From: Rhyzopertha dominica
Lineage: Eukaryota; Arthropoda; Insecta; Coleoptera; Bostrichidae
NCBI GenBank assembly: GCA_025024175.1
Contig: QCXZ01000075.1
Location: forward strand, 6,262,001-6,326,000
Direction of reading: 5' to 3'
Length of the DNA stretch: 64,000 nt
Each line of letters begins with the position of its first letter. Position 1 is the first letter of the stretch. A program made the position numbers and the translations under genes. Below the pieces are notes generated by a model. It had not been told where the DNA came from. It made no database searches and was given only the letters and a program-made list of their open reading frames with translations. Below, one piece after another: positions 1 to 12,400 of the stretch.

Positions 1-683
1 TTCTTCGTAAAATTCAGGATAAACATATCCCAAAACCCAAAGCTTCAAATAGTGTGACGAAAAAAAATATTATTGATGATAATAATAATAAGAAAATAGT
101 TATACATGTTACACTTAACTTAGCTGGTCTTGTCTACTGAAGGATCTTTAAATTAGAGAATTTCCTCTTAATAATAAGAGGAATGGGGGTTCCAATTATG
201 AGGGGTACTAATCAATTTCCGGATTTGGTATAACTATGAAGAAGATTATAATAAATGCATGAGCTGTTACAATTACATTATAAATTTGGTCATCTCCAAT
301 TAGGGCTCCGGGGTTTCCTAATTCAGACCAGATTAGTATTCTAGTGGCAATAATACTATTTCAAATGTAGGTTGTTATCTTGAGTAAAATTGATTATTAA
401 TGTTTTATCTAGCAAATTTCGAATCATTTCCTTCCATGGGCGTCTATATCTATATCACTCTAGATATCGTTCAAGTTGCAAGTAATCAGTTTTTGTCATT
501 CACCAAGGACCAAAACCTTACTGATTTACTCATTTTGGACAAAAAATGCAAAAAGTTCAAATGTCAAATACTTCTACTATATACATTTGGCACTCGATTC
601 GCAGATACCTTTGAATCATTTATTTTCCATGACCCATTTATGACTACGACAGGAATAACTAACACACACAAAATAAATAACAT
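1..683. other. Non-genic flank
   Basis: No coding region, RNA gene or clear repeat is seen here. A 145-codon open frame (400-837) has no recognisable domain, and its last third is simply a translation of the hammerhead repeat that starts at 684. Confidence 0.5.
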
Positions 684-920
684 AAAATGCATGTCTACGC
701 TGTGCTGTCTACACCTCAACCAACTGCAGATAGATCTATTTCGCTGTCATTACAGCTCATCAGTACAGTTTAGGTCTAGTGGAGAACACGGCATAGAACT
801 GGTTTTGCTTATACACCAAAGCAATGGTATGATGTAAGTAAGAATTTAGGATGGCAATGCCATCTGTTATCATGTCAGTGTAATGCTGACAGATGGCATT
901 GCCATCCTAAATTCATACTT
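684..920 (-). repeat. Hammerhead-bearing retroposon, copy 1
   Basis: Read on the minus strand, this copy ends in GACATGCATTTT, the same 3' end as the copies near 23.8, 29.8 and 35.2 kb. It carries an intact hammerhead at 722-770. Upstream of the ribozyme it has a segment (about 771-833) shared with copy 3. At its 5' side is a long hairpin (834-920) in which a 30-odd-base block containing ATGGCAATGCCAT is present as two inverted arms. No clean target duplication could be read. The small size, shared 3' end and lack of coding suggest a non-autonomous retroposon; this is inference. Confidence 0.75.
722..770 (-). ncRNA. Hammerhead ribozyme (type I), copy 1
   Basis: On the minus strand the order is stem I strand AACUGUA, core CUGAUGA, stem II GCUGU-AAUG-ACAGC, core GAA, stem III AUAGAUCUAU, cleavage nucleotide C, stem I return strand UGCAGUU. 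Stem I pairs over seven positions with one G-U, and stem II pairs perfectly. All conserved core bases of the hammerhead family are present. Predicted cleavage is between plus-strand positions 729 and 728. Activity is predicted from architecture and was not tested. Confidence 0.85.
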
Positions 921-991
921 ATTCTATTTAATTGTTGTAATGATGAAATGAATTAGGTTTTGATATGAGAGGATAAGTATCCCTTACTCAA

Positions 992-2581
992 TAGAGTTGG
1001 GCGGTCCGGATCCGCAGGTGGACCCGCATCCAACGGAGCTAAACAACTTGCGGACCCGGTCCGACGGACCCGTTCCAACGGACCCGAAACGAAATAATTC
1101 AGAAACGATGTGCGGCGACTATAATGGACTAGTAATGTACGGTCGGCGATAATCTCTAACGGAACCAGTGCAGTGGAACCGAATGGCTAAATCTAGCTGG
1201 GCTTCAGTATTCAGCATTGTATTGATAATCACATTTCGTCTCTATTTCTTACCTACTATAAAAATGAGTCATTAATAAAATGTTTTAACTTCATTGTTAT
1301 ACATGTTATTTAAAATATTTTTAATTAGGTATTACGAAAAATAGTATCTTAATAAAGCAGCTTCAAACGAGATTTCTTTGCAGATTGTTTGGTTTTGCAC
1401 TATTAGATTATCAAAAAATTGTATCTATAGTACTTAGGTAAGTAAATGTATCCATCCCTGTACAAAAAGAAGTAATGACTATATCAGTACAAGCTATAAA
1501 AATGAAATAAACTATTTTGTGCAGTTCATCATTCATTCATAGTTTGCTGACTTCGAAACAAAATGTATTATTTGTAAATACACCAAAACTTGGGAATTCC
1601 GTATCAATTGTGATCATGCCAAAAGCAGCCACTACATTATAGGTAAAGTTTACCCAAAGATATACAGCGTTTACGACTAAATCCGGTATTTAATTTTCAC
1701 TAATTTTTATCAAGGTCCACTAAATGTTCAACCTTAAATAAATAGTCCTGCGCTCAATATCGGCCTAGACCCGTTTGCAGTAATATTATTCCCAACTTTA
1801 AAGCATCCCGATTCATGATTTACTTATTTGTATTGTGTATTTTAATATCTTTATTATGCTCAATTTTCTTTATTGACAGTTTACGTAACTCAGAAATTAA
1901 TTAAAATTCGAAATAACTTTATATTTTTTTATAATCAATTATATACAAATATTTAAAAAAACTTTACTATTCAGACATCATTGGCCGAAAACATCTTGAC
2001 AGTATCCATTAGGTACATAATGTTTTATCTAAGTAGATATATATCAGGAAATCATCAATTTATTGTTTTTTAATTGGCTTATTGCCTGCAGGTGGGATTG
2101 AAAAATTAGCTTTTCAGGTAAATTGTTTTATATAATTTAGATAGCAACCATGTTGTTACCGCAAGGTTTACATTTTTATTTAAAAATTAAACACTTCGAA
2201 AAATATAAGTTTAAACTAGTCAAAAACTAATAAATTTCGCATTTTGAATAGTATTTAAAAGCAAAAAGATATGGAAATACAATAAATCATGCAACTGAAT
2301 CGCAACGCCCTAAAAGTCGAAAGTTTCAGTCAGTCGTTCCATTACGAAACATATCCCGATATCGCGGATGCGGTTCACGACTNANCGCGTGGCNCCACTA
2401 TTGACGGCCAGGACCAGCAGGCAAACAGCTCCGTTTCCGTTTGTATCCGTGAGTGACAGTGGCTTCCACGAACAAAACTGGATCCGGAGCCGGACCGATT
2501 CGAGAAGTGGATCCGGATCCAATCAATGTACCTTCGGATCCGCATCCGCCGAACGGGTCCGAACGGACTGACACATCTCTA
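992..2581. mobile_element. hAT-type element, non-autonomous
   Basis: The 8-bp direct repeat TTACTCAA flanks the element exactly (984-991 and 2582-2589). The termini are TAGAGTTGGG and, inverted, TAGAGATGTG, the TAGAG...G form common in hAT elements. Subterminal regions (about 1000-1120 and 2300-2570) are strikingly GC-rich, with many GGATCCG/GGACCCG motifs in an AT-rich host. A short frame at 1543-1641 has the spacing Cx2C...Hx4H and could be a remnant of a BED zinc finger, the usual hAT N-terminus, but this is weak. No transposase core was found, so a hAT source elsewhere would have been needed for movement. ORFs of 60-85 codons within the GC-rich ends are artefacts of composition. Confidence 0.8.
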
Positions 2582-2690
2582 TTACTCAATGCAATAGTGA
2601 AACTGAGACCTTCCAAACAGTGCAACTTTGACCATATGTTGGGTTATCAGAGACCTTTATTTTTAAGGAAGAATATGAAAATGCAATATA

Positions 2691-2861
2691 CAGGGTGTTC
2701 CATTTGAAAAAGTAAAGTTAGGTCAGGTGTAGAAGATGTCACACCCTGTATAATTTAATATAATTTGAGAATATGTATGAGTAGATTTGGTAAAACCTTT
2801 ATTCAAAACATATTTTCGTAAAACCTATAATAAAGACACAATCTTCCATCCACGCACCCTG
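2691..2861. repeat. TA-flanked MITE with CAGGGTG ends
   Basis: The element starts TA-CAGGGTGTTCC and ends CACCCTG-TA, with a further CACCCTGTA about 65 bp from the left end, so it may be two nested units. The same ends occur at 4594-4801 and in the larger foldback elements at 23.5 and 41 kb. TA flanks and CAGGGTG ends fit a Tc1/mariner-mobilised MITE. It lies just past the DNA polymerase beta poly(A) signal. Confidence 0.6.
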
Positions 2862-2916
2862 TATATTACCAAACATTTTTTGAAATGATTATGCATGAAC
2901 ACTGTTTAAAACTGCA

Positions 2917-2922
2917 TTTATT
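2917..2922 (-). promoter_or_regulatory. Poly(A) signal of DNA polymerase beta
   Basis: AATAAA on the minus strand, 106 nt after the TGA stop of the polymerase gene and the first such hexamer downstream. It implies a short 3' UTR of about 130 nt. Confidence 0.55.
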
Positions 2923-3027
2923 AATTATTACTGTACAATAAATATACAAACAACATACAATTCCAAAAAATTACAAAGTAACAAGCGTTGCACTGTAGTT
3001 ATGGAGTCAATTCAGACTGTCATCAAA

Positions 3028-6000
3028 TCAATTTCTTTCAGATGGTTCTTTGTAAGGATAATTTATGCAATCAAAAATGTCCTTCTCTGAAGTTACTTCA
3101 ACCGGCTCACCCGGAACACCTACAATACAAAAATCATCTATTAGACATGGTTAAACATTTCCTATTTTATTTTCTCTATTTGCTTTAGATTTTACATTAC
3201 AAATAATAACTAAAACGTGCAAATTTTAATACAAGCTTTTTTGTTTTATTAATAACATTTCCAAGTTTACTTACCAGTTGAGCCAAGTGGTCTTAAGGAA
3301 TACTCATTCAGTGTAAATCCTTCTTCTTGTGCATGTGCCCTCATTTTTTGATTAAATACATCAGAACCAGTAAAGTACAGAACACTGCAATAATACTGAT
3401 CATGTGGTGTCAGACGAATATCAAGTCTTCTTGTGGGAGTGTCATTTTTCCACTTACACGCGCCCTGCAAGACAGCTGGATGAATTAAATCAGTCAAAAT
3501 ATAATATGCACGAAGCACACCATAAACTTTGTGTCTCCCATTGATATTGTCTCTGTTATCAAGCCACATTTCTCCAGAGCACTAACAACATCCTTTAGAA
3601 GATGTGTTTTATGCTTCTTGTCGTGGTCTATGCTTGTGTATGTAGGGTGAGTGATTAGAGTGTCTATATCACCACTTTCTAGCTTGCCACGGCTAAAACA
3701 AATCAATAAATAAAAAACTGTACAACACTCTTGCCACAGTATGGAATAAGGCCACGGTATATATGTAAAAAAGTCAGGAATTTTTTTGCTTTAATAATAA
3801 TTAAACCATGCAGCAAGATTAAAAATTTGTGCAGCTTTAGTGAGCATAGAATTATTGGAAATCTACAGCCAGAGGAATCTCAAGTTTCAATTTAAGAACA
3901 AAAAACAGTGAAACCAAAACTGAAAATACAATTATAATTGGTGATCTAACCAGAACAGCTCAAAAAGTTTTAGGAACAATAAAAACATACCTGCAAGGCC
4001 CAATCACAGGCACATAATAAATTTTTCATGTGAAGTGTGGTTGCCTAACAAGTTCCTGAAGATTTGAACAAAAAAGAAGTATGGTTAATGGATATTGTGG
4101 TGTACATTGATGTAGAGATGGAAGAGGTGGTAGAACATCTATTTATTCCATATTGGAGTCTTAGGTTGACATTTTTTCCAAGCACAACTTTGATGGCAAT
4201 AATATTGTTGTCATTTACCACAAAATCTTTACAGCCAACTTATAACAAGGAATCTACCTTTATGGTACAATGTATTGCCGGTTTCTAGAAAAAGTATTTT
4301 ATAATCATTTGATTCTGCTTAATTTTTTGATATGTTTCGTGTATGTGCATGCCATTTTGTTGGTATAATACTGTTATAAATTCTATGAATTTTTTGGGAT
4401 AATAAAGTAAACCCAAAAATGTTTGGATTAAGAAGATTCACAACAAATAAGTTTGACAGTGATTCTTATGAGAAGTTCAATAATAACATTTATTTGTACT
4501 GAATGAATAAAACTGTATTTTACACAGGTCCGAAGACGACAGGAATTCATCAAAGCTGTAAAAAGCATTGTGCTCCAACATGTCTTCTATATACAGGGTG
4601 TTTTTATCTTACATTATGGACACAAACCATTCACCCTCGTATACCGGGTGCTTCATTCATTCTACCCATTTTCATCAGAAAATACACTCATTTTACAAAG
4701 AAAACTTTATATTTTTCATTTCCAGAAATGTAATTTTATAAAATGGAAAATAAATAGTCTATGACACTTCAAAGTGAACATACATTTTTTGCGGCAGCCT
4801 GTATATTTTAGGTTTTATTAATTCTAAGTTTTGAGATTTTCAGGCAGTGAACTAAAGCACTTAATGCAGTAATAGTTATTTCAAGTTCTGAATAATCTCA
4901 AGAAAGATTGCTTTAATTGATTATACTGCCTAGTAAATAGCAAGCAATGATATATTCGAACACATTTTCATTGCATTTTAAATATTTTAACTCCTTGCTA
5001 TGAATACCCCCATGTAAAAATAGTGATATAATGCTCTGTAAAACAGCATGGAAGATGGAAGTTGCCTAAACATATATTTTTTTATAATTTAGTTACTATA
5101 TACTATAAATAGTATTTGGGAAAAATTTTAAAAGGTTCATTTTTGAAAAAATTTGAAATTAAGAATTCATTCATGCTTTTTTCTACGAAGAAATTTGATT
5201 CCATAGGTAATCAGAAAGAACAATCAATTTCCTATTAGAGTCACTATTATTTATTTTCCTAAATCTTCCTAAATCAAGTAGTCGTGTTCGAACTACACTA
5301 TACTTCACTTCCCTCCCAATTTTCACGAGCTCATTGCTAGGTAAATGGGTTTCACAAAAAATATCTACTGTGTGTCTATATTTAGACCTTGCAGATGCTT
5401 TACAAGAATTGCCTCAAAATTTTAACTTACCGATAACTGCCACATATTGTGATCTTATACTCTGAATCTAATGTTTCAATTTCTCTCCTTATCATTTTTT
5501 CAATCTCCTCTATTTCTGATCTGGGAATTCTTTTCTCAAAATCTTCAAAGTACCTGCAAACATCTCGATAATTGATTTGTGCCGATAAATAAATTTCTGG
5601 TACATTTACTTTAAACCAATTTGCTGATGGTGTGTCAACAGATCTTTATGCTGGTGTAGTTCTTCCAAAGTTGTAATTCCATTGTCTACTAAACTTTGTG
5701 CTTTTGCTGGACCTATTCCAGACACTCTGGTTAACAAATTTATTGCAGTATTTTTAGGATCATTGTGAATCTATAATATAATAAAAATAATATGGTGGTC
5801 ACCATTGGGGTCTCAGAATCTGTTAAATGTAAACAGGAATGTAATATTTTTTTTTAAGAATTAACATATGTTGAAACAAGCTTTCAAAGAAACATGTTAA
5901 AAAATTTCTCGCCCCACTAGATGCTTGTGTTTTGTGGTCCTACTTTCTTCTTGTGCATACCATATTGGATTTTTACACTTCAAGATAGAGGGAAATAATA

Positions 6001-7929
6001 CACTTAAAATGATATTATATTATGTACATGTCTAACTCATTTAATAGCAAAAATTAGGAAAAACCACAAACATCAAGTAGCTGTGGATAAGACGAGCATA
6101 AAGCCAACATTAATTATAACTTAAGCAAACAATATCATCTCAAACTATAAAAAATTGATGGTGCTTAACAACAAAATTTAATAAGTATTGTTCAAAACAG
6201 CAACAGTTTTTACCACACTAGGGGTTAGCTGGAAAACATATTTATAGTTTCATTACACAAATTGGGATGTATTCCTTGTATTAAATATTCTACTGTTTGT
6301 AAGCAGTATTTCATCTGACAAATAACTGTTTTGGAAAAATCTGGGTTTCCAAAGTTTGTGCTGTCAGGTATTTAAAATCACATTATTTGTATTATTTTAA
6401 AAATCTTTTACATGATTTAGATAAACAAAATCCCTTTGCTACTATTCTTTGCAAAACTTCAGGGTCAATGTGAGTCCATACAAGCACATTAAAGTTGCCA
6501 ACATTGAATCTACTTGGAGCTGATTTCTTAATGAATCTTTTAGTTTTAGATTCAATTGCTGATAACTGAAAAAATGTGTCAAAGAACGACTGATTTAAAT
6601 ATGCTTAAACCATTAAATAAGGATGCGTATCTAGCATTTGGCACATATACTGAGAGTGTTACAAAAACGAACGGTCACCATTTTAATGGAGCCTGGCAGG
6701 ACTTGTCAACCACTGTAGATTTTGCCTGATATTTTGCAATAGTAAAAGGTTTTTCACAGACAAACGCAATGGTGCAACATGATTTTATGAATAGCTTGCA
6801 GGTGTANATGTTCGAGTAAAAATATCAGCTTCCATAAGAAGTAAGACACAATTCAATTCATGGCATGCTTGCTAGCTAGATACTGCCAGTATGCCATTGC
6901 CACTGGTTGTGATAAACCAAACAGCGTAGATAAGCTATCTTTTTGTTGTTTTTAATGCGTTTCAGTCATATTAACACCTGAAACAAGTGCACATTTTTTA
7001 TACAGACCTTCATTGTAAATAAAAATATTTCCAAAGAGCCTATATTATTATATTATATAATAGTATGTGATAAATAAGGGGTAACACCCGCACAAGACTT
7101 AATAATTACTTAGATGATATTTTTGCAAATGTCATAGTTATATTAATGTTCGTTTATATTATGGTCATGTTATCCACAGCAACTTGATGTTTTTGATTTC
7201 TCCTAATTTATGTGTGCCATATCACTTTAATTGTATTTATTCCCTCTATCTTTTAGGGTAAATATACAATACGGGGTCCATAAGAAATCAAAAGCAGGAT
7301 CACCAAACACAAACATCTAGTAGGCTGAGAAAATGTTTGAAAACTTATATCAACTTATGTAAATGCCCAAAAATGTATTTACAATTCCGTTGACAATAAA
7401 ACAGCAATTTAAAGAACAAGAAAATGCAGAGTTTACTTCTTTCAAAAGATTTCAGAAACTAAGCAAGATATTGAAAAAAACATTCCAGATCCTCAAACTG
7501 CATGAAAATGTGCAACTTTTCTCATTTAATCGACTTCGTATCTCCTCCCACTAGTGATCGCCTTAAAGGTGAACAATACTTGCACTTGAAAAAAGAACAC
7601 GTACCGTTTCTAATTTTTGTAATTTTCCTGTCTGTAAAAATTCATCAATCTTTTTAGATATCTTCTCCCCAACGCCTTTTAATTTTTTTGCCTCACTTCC
7701 AGATTTTATCTTACTTGGATGTGTTGCAATAACACTGGCGGCCTTTCTGTACGCATTATACTTGTGAATATTTCTGCTCACATTCTTTTCATACTCCGCC
7801 AGCTCTACAAATCAATGAATTAACACAGTTTATACAGTACTATTATAATAAAACTGTAATACCCGTTAACAGCTCACATATATCATGATTTGGATTATCT
7901 GACCCTGAAGGTGCTTTACGTTTGCTCAT
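3028..7929 (-). CDS. PolB: DNA polymerase beta, seven exons
   Basis: Family X repair polymerase that removes the 5'-dRP group and fills one-nucleotide gaps in nuclear base excision repair. Exons (minus): 7929-7863, 7804-7605, 5770-5610, 5553-5431, 3692-3521, 3464-3275, 3119-3028. They join in phase to 334 aa, against 335 in human. The start MSKRKAP matches the family N-terminus. The 8-kDa lyase domain (aa about 10-90) shows helix-hairpin-helix [13 protein letters not shown] with the Schiff-base lysine. A second HhH reads VSGIGPAKA. The palm has CGSYRRG and SGDID (two metal-binding aspartates), and RRLDIRL supplies the third. [15 protein letters not shown] and the C-terminal EPSERN agree with the family. 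The 56-bp intron between exons 5 and 6 starts GTGTGC, an unusual donor. The gene is divergent to PI4KA with 1.55 kb between start codons; its introns hold a MITE and a foldback element. Confidence 0.95.
4594..4801. repeat. TA-flanked MITE in PolB intron
   Basis: Starts TATA-CAGGGTGTTTTT and ends GCAGCCTG-TATA, the CAGGGTG family of this window. It lies within the intron between polymerase exons 4 and 5. Nothing else recognisable was seen in 3700-5430. Confidence 0.5.
5891..7345. repeat. Foldback element in PolB intron
   Basis: Two diverged inverted arms of about 220 bp (5891-6110 and 7130-7345) share blocks such as CTAGATG(C/T)TTGTGTTT, AAGATAGAGGGAA and CATCAAGT(A/T)GCTGTGGATAA. The roughly 1-kb centre includes a minus-strand open stretch (about 6410-6560) without a family I recognise. 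The structure fits a foldback or long-TIR DNA element inserted between polymerase exons 2 and 3. Confidence 0.65.
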
Positions 7930-8428
7930 GCTGGTTAAAGAAACATTTCTGTACCTAAATAGAATTGAATATTAAGGGAAACTAAGCAAAGTATCTTCAA
8001 AGTATTGCATTACTGACCAATGAAAAAACGTACCAAACGGTAGTTGATTTTTGGAAAACAGATGAACAGCTAATGTTCGTAGACACCCTGTTTATAAACA
8101 TGGACACATGTAAACATTTCAATTTGGAATTTGACAGCTGACTGAATGAACATGAAGTTGTCACTTGTCAATTATCATTGAGTTAACAGGGTTGTCAAAC
8201 GTTGCAGGAAATAAGAGGAATAATAGTAATACAACTATGTATGGGAAAAGTTCATGGATGATGACTTGTTGACCATAGTGTTAGTTTTATATAACAAATA
8301 ACAATAAATATCTTACCTAACCTAAGGCGCAATCCTATGTAGATTCTGCCTCTTTTTTATTATTGCACCACTTACCTATTTATGTGTGATGAATGGATAA
8401 CGCTAATTCCCAGGTTTGTTAGTGATAG

Positions 8429-8461
8429 CCTTGTGTATACATATTATATGTATACACAAGG
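8429..8461. repeat. Perfect 33-bp palindrome
   Basis: Two 16-base arms, CCTTGTGTATACATAT and its exact complement, are separated by a single T. It lies in the 1.55-kb spacer between the divergent PolB and PI4KA start codons, about 500 bp upstream of PolB. No other feature was found in that spacer. Confidence 0.8.
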
Positions 8462-9482
8462 GTGATAGTAAATAATTAAATCATGATTTATATATAAACT
8501 TCAATATTTGACTTATCGAGTATTCAAGTTCATTTTAAGAATGAATGACAAACAAAGTAGAAGTTCATTCACATACGAAAAGCATCCTACCAAATGTTCA
8601 AGACTTTTGAGTTGTTTTGTTGTAACCAAACTGCTGTACTCATATTTCATATGTGCTAAAATTTAACATTAAAATGAGGCGTTTTATAAGTTTAGCTAAA
8701 TAAAATTGTAAAACAGAATGGAAATATTTACGTAAATGATTATACTGTATTTCCTTTCAACTTTTGGACTAAATAATTTATTGCATGAGTTCTTAAATGC
8801 TTATAATATTCAGTTTTGAACTGATTTACAAACGAGTCATGTATTATAATCAATAATTGATGTAGGTAATTAATTTTAGACGTCGTTCTTTTAACAAAAA
8901 TTATTTTTCCACACAAGTCTTTCTTAATCAGAAATGACTATAATTAAATATGACAATAATTTATAATACCAATTAAAAACAACTATAACTAAAGCGAAAA
9001 CAATGCTCCTGGTTTAGAATTTCGAAGGTGGGAATTAGCATATCCTGCATGGGACAAAGGAGCAGACTTGCGGCCGAATAGTATGATAGCGGTAAATTTA
9101 AAACAAAGCAAAGTGTACATTTTTTATTGCTTCTCTTATTGGATTACAGAAAGAAATAAACATTTAATATAGTCAGAACTACATATGTTAATTTCTACGG
9201 TGTAATAATAAATATGTAAATAATAGAAAAGAAATTTGTTAGGTAAAATATGTGGCATTTCTATTAACTTTTTCATTCAAATATACATATAATCCTTCTC
9301 TTTCACTGTAAAAGCAGGAAAGAAAAATGTTTTTACTTATTTACTTACTTTTACATTGCAATGCGACAAATGATATGGCAATGTCGCTTCTACTTGGTTG
9401 TCATCTGCCATCTGCCGCTTGACGTTTGGTTTACAAATCCACAAAATTTTTCGAAAATCGATCCAAAAAATGTAAGGTTAAA

Positions 9483-12400
9483 ATGGCAAGCGACGAAAAA
9501 CTGTTTTTCCACAAAAGTGTGCAGCACCTGGCTAGATCGTTGGCTCGTATCAAAAATGCCCCGTGGCAAAAGGTAGGATTTTTTATTGCTTAAAAGCAGT
9601 TGCTTACGTTTGGCTCTAAAAATAGATGTTAACAAGTGTTTCTAATACTAACCTATATTTTTCCTATCTACAGGATCGTAACTCATAAAGCATTCATTTA
9701 GGGCAGTTAATTTTGTAGCATGCTTATGATTCAGATATTTGTGGTAACCAATATTCCGAACACAGCAAAAATTTCTGTGTTGTCATATTGGGACACTGTA
9801 GGCCCGTAGAATGCTTATGGGGGAAGGGCAAGGTTTTTAAGGCATTGTTACTTCTTAGGTGTGTCAAAACGAATTCATTTAGGCGTTGTTAAACTGTGAT
9901 TAACAGTAAACAGTCTAATATAGAAACACATTCAGGTAGCAAAATACAGATAAAACATACAGGTAGAAAATGACTAGTTTAGCGAATTAACACTTTTAAC
10001 TATCACAAATTTTCAACATTTATATCGTACTCAAAAAATTCATATTAATAATAACCGTTGTAAACTGATCCATATTACTCAACATGGATTTCTTGAATAT
10101 ATTCTTCTTAAATAAGCCTCTCCAAGTTTAATTCACAATATTTTATTAATAAATAAAGGGCTTTTGGCTAATAAGCCGTCGTCGGTACCAAATAACAATA
10201 AAAATGTTATGGAAGACAACTTTCAAACCTTCAACATAAAAATTAGTGACTGAAATGGCAAGGATCATTTAAATTGTCCAATTTTGGTCACTTCCTAAAA
10301 GTTTTGTTGGTATGTAAATATTAAATGCGCTTTTGAATATTCAAGTGTTGATTTTTGGCTACTGTGTTCATAGTGTGACATCATGTCAGTCTAAAGTTCA
10401 GACAAATCCCTAAATACTTTAACCTTGCTGCATTGCATTTATTTTTTTCTCAATAGATTTCTATTATTTTAAGCAAAAAGGTAATCAGTTACACTTTTTT
10501 TAATTATAGGTAAAGTCATTGTACAAGCANTGTCCAGGACAAACATCGAATGGAGTATTCCGTTTGAACAACAGAGACCAGAGTGCTGTTATAGCTCTTG
10601 GAATTTACTTGTTGGACTCTGGCTTGCAGCATAAAGAGAGAATAATACCATATTTTTTAAAGATAGCTAAAGGGCTGAATAAAGTTGTATTGGTAGATGA
10701 AGTCAGATTGCAACCAACAGATCGTAAGTGTTTTCTAAAGTTAAATTTACGTTTCCTATATTTTTCATTAACTGGATAAATTATGAACGTTATTGTAACC
10801 ATTTATTACCTGCTTTATTTTTTGTTGGATATTATGGTAAATTAATTTCTTATGGCCAGCGAAATAATACTAGTTTGAAGCAAGCAATAATCAAGTTTAT
10901 TATACTGGGTAATGATAAGATATCAACGTAAATAAATAATATACCTCTTTGCACTGATAATATTTGTTAGATAACACATGCACAAATTAATTGTATTTGC
11001 ATAATATGTCAGAGCGTAACTTTTAGGATTTTACTTTATGCATAGGTTTACTATATGCAGTTTCTAGCATTTACTTTTACTTCCACATCCAACAGATGGC
11101 AAGTACTGTATTGTGAAAAAAAAATACAAAAATTTTTATTTGCTCAATCGCTTTAAAATCCTTGAAAACATCTAAAAACAAAATTTGAACAAAAAAATTC
11201 TTGTCTGTGTGTCTTTCTGTCGGTCTGTGTATGAACGCCATAACTTTCAAAGACTTAACATATGAACTTGAAATTTGGTATATTTGTAAACTTTAACGAC
11301 CTAAAGCGACCTATTGTTTTTGAGATAAGTAGGGAGGGGGAAGGGGGTGAAATTGGGGGGTAACTTCCCTTTTTACGATTTCTAATTTTTTATTATTTTT
11401 TCCTTTTAGTATGTAATTAGTAGTTTAATTGCGAGTATTTTTCGTCCCTATGTTATATGAGCAATAATGAAAGGTTAAACAAATCACGGTTTTAAACAAG
11501 TATTTCAGCAATGAACTTTTAAACTATTGTAATCATTTACTAGTTCTTGCCGCGTTAGCAGTTTTACAGCTGAGAACTTCAATTTTTATCTAATCTTTGA
11601 CCGAGATAGAAACAAAAATTTATTTCAGTTGTTCTAATAGATTTTTTTGTTATCTTTCTATAGGCATATGTTTCATAACTACAAAACAGTTATTACTCTA
11701 TATATTATATCTAAAATCCTTTCTAATATATATTTTGTATAAAATGTGCATTTATGTATTATATCTAGGGTCTAAAAGTAATGTTTAGTGAACATGTATG
11801 TTTAGCTGGCATATGCAGCATAAAAAGTTAAATGTACAGTCTAGGCAAGTAATTACTGGGTATTTAGTAAATATTCTTGTCAAGGTCAAATTGGTAGGTC
11901 AGAAATCACACAGTTCAATAAATGCTTTTGCACTAGTAGGCCTTTACTATGTCATATATTCATATATACTGACACACAACAACAGATTTTTTAGATTATA
12001 TGGCTAAAATTTTATTAACCTTTAAAAAAGATGTTTTACTTGATATCTACTAATAAAATTTTAAACTTTTCTTAGGTTAAACACAATCTTTCCTTAATTT
12101 AATTATTAATGGTTAGAAATAGTCCAAAATCGGGGTTAGCTGGATTAGGGTTGTACAGTGAATGATCTAATGGTTTAAGTCCAGAATTTTGCAAAAATAT
12201 CTCGTTAAGTAGCTCTTTGTGTGGTCATGATGAGGGATAAATATTTACTCATCTTTCTGATCTTGTTAATCATTTTTGTCATACAGCCTTTAATGTAAAA
12301 AATTGTTTTCAATTACATTTGAAATCATATAACCACATCAAGCTTTCACACCTTTAGATTTTGTTGTTTTTGTGATTTAATGGGATTACATGCCCGTATT

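Noticed and set aside
400..837. 145-codon ORF as a host gene
   Set aside because: No domain, and its C-terminal third is translation of the hammerhead repeat on its antisense strand.
11200..11345. G-rich run (GGGAGGGGGAAGGGGGTG) as a regulatory G-quadruplex
   Set aside because: It is part of the dispersed ACTTCCACATCC repeat and recurs, inverted, near 35450, 36170 and 62690.
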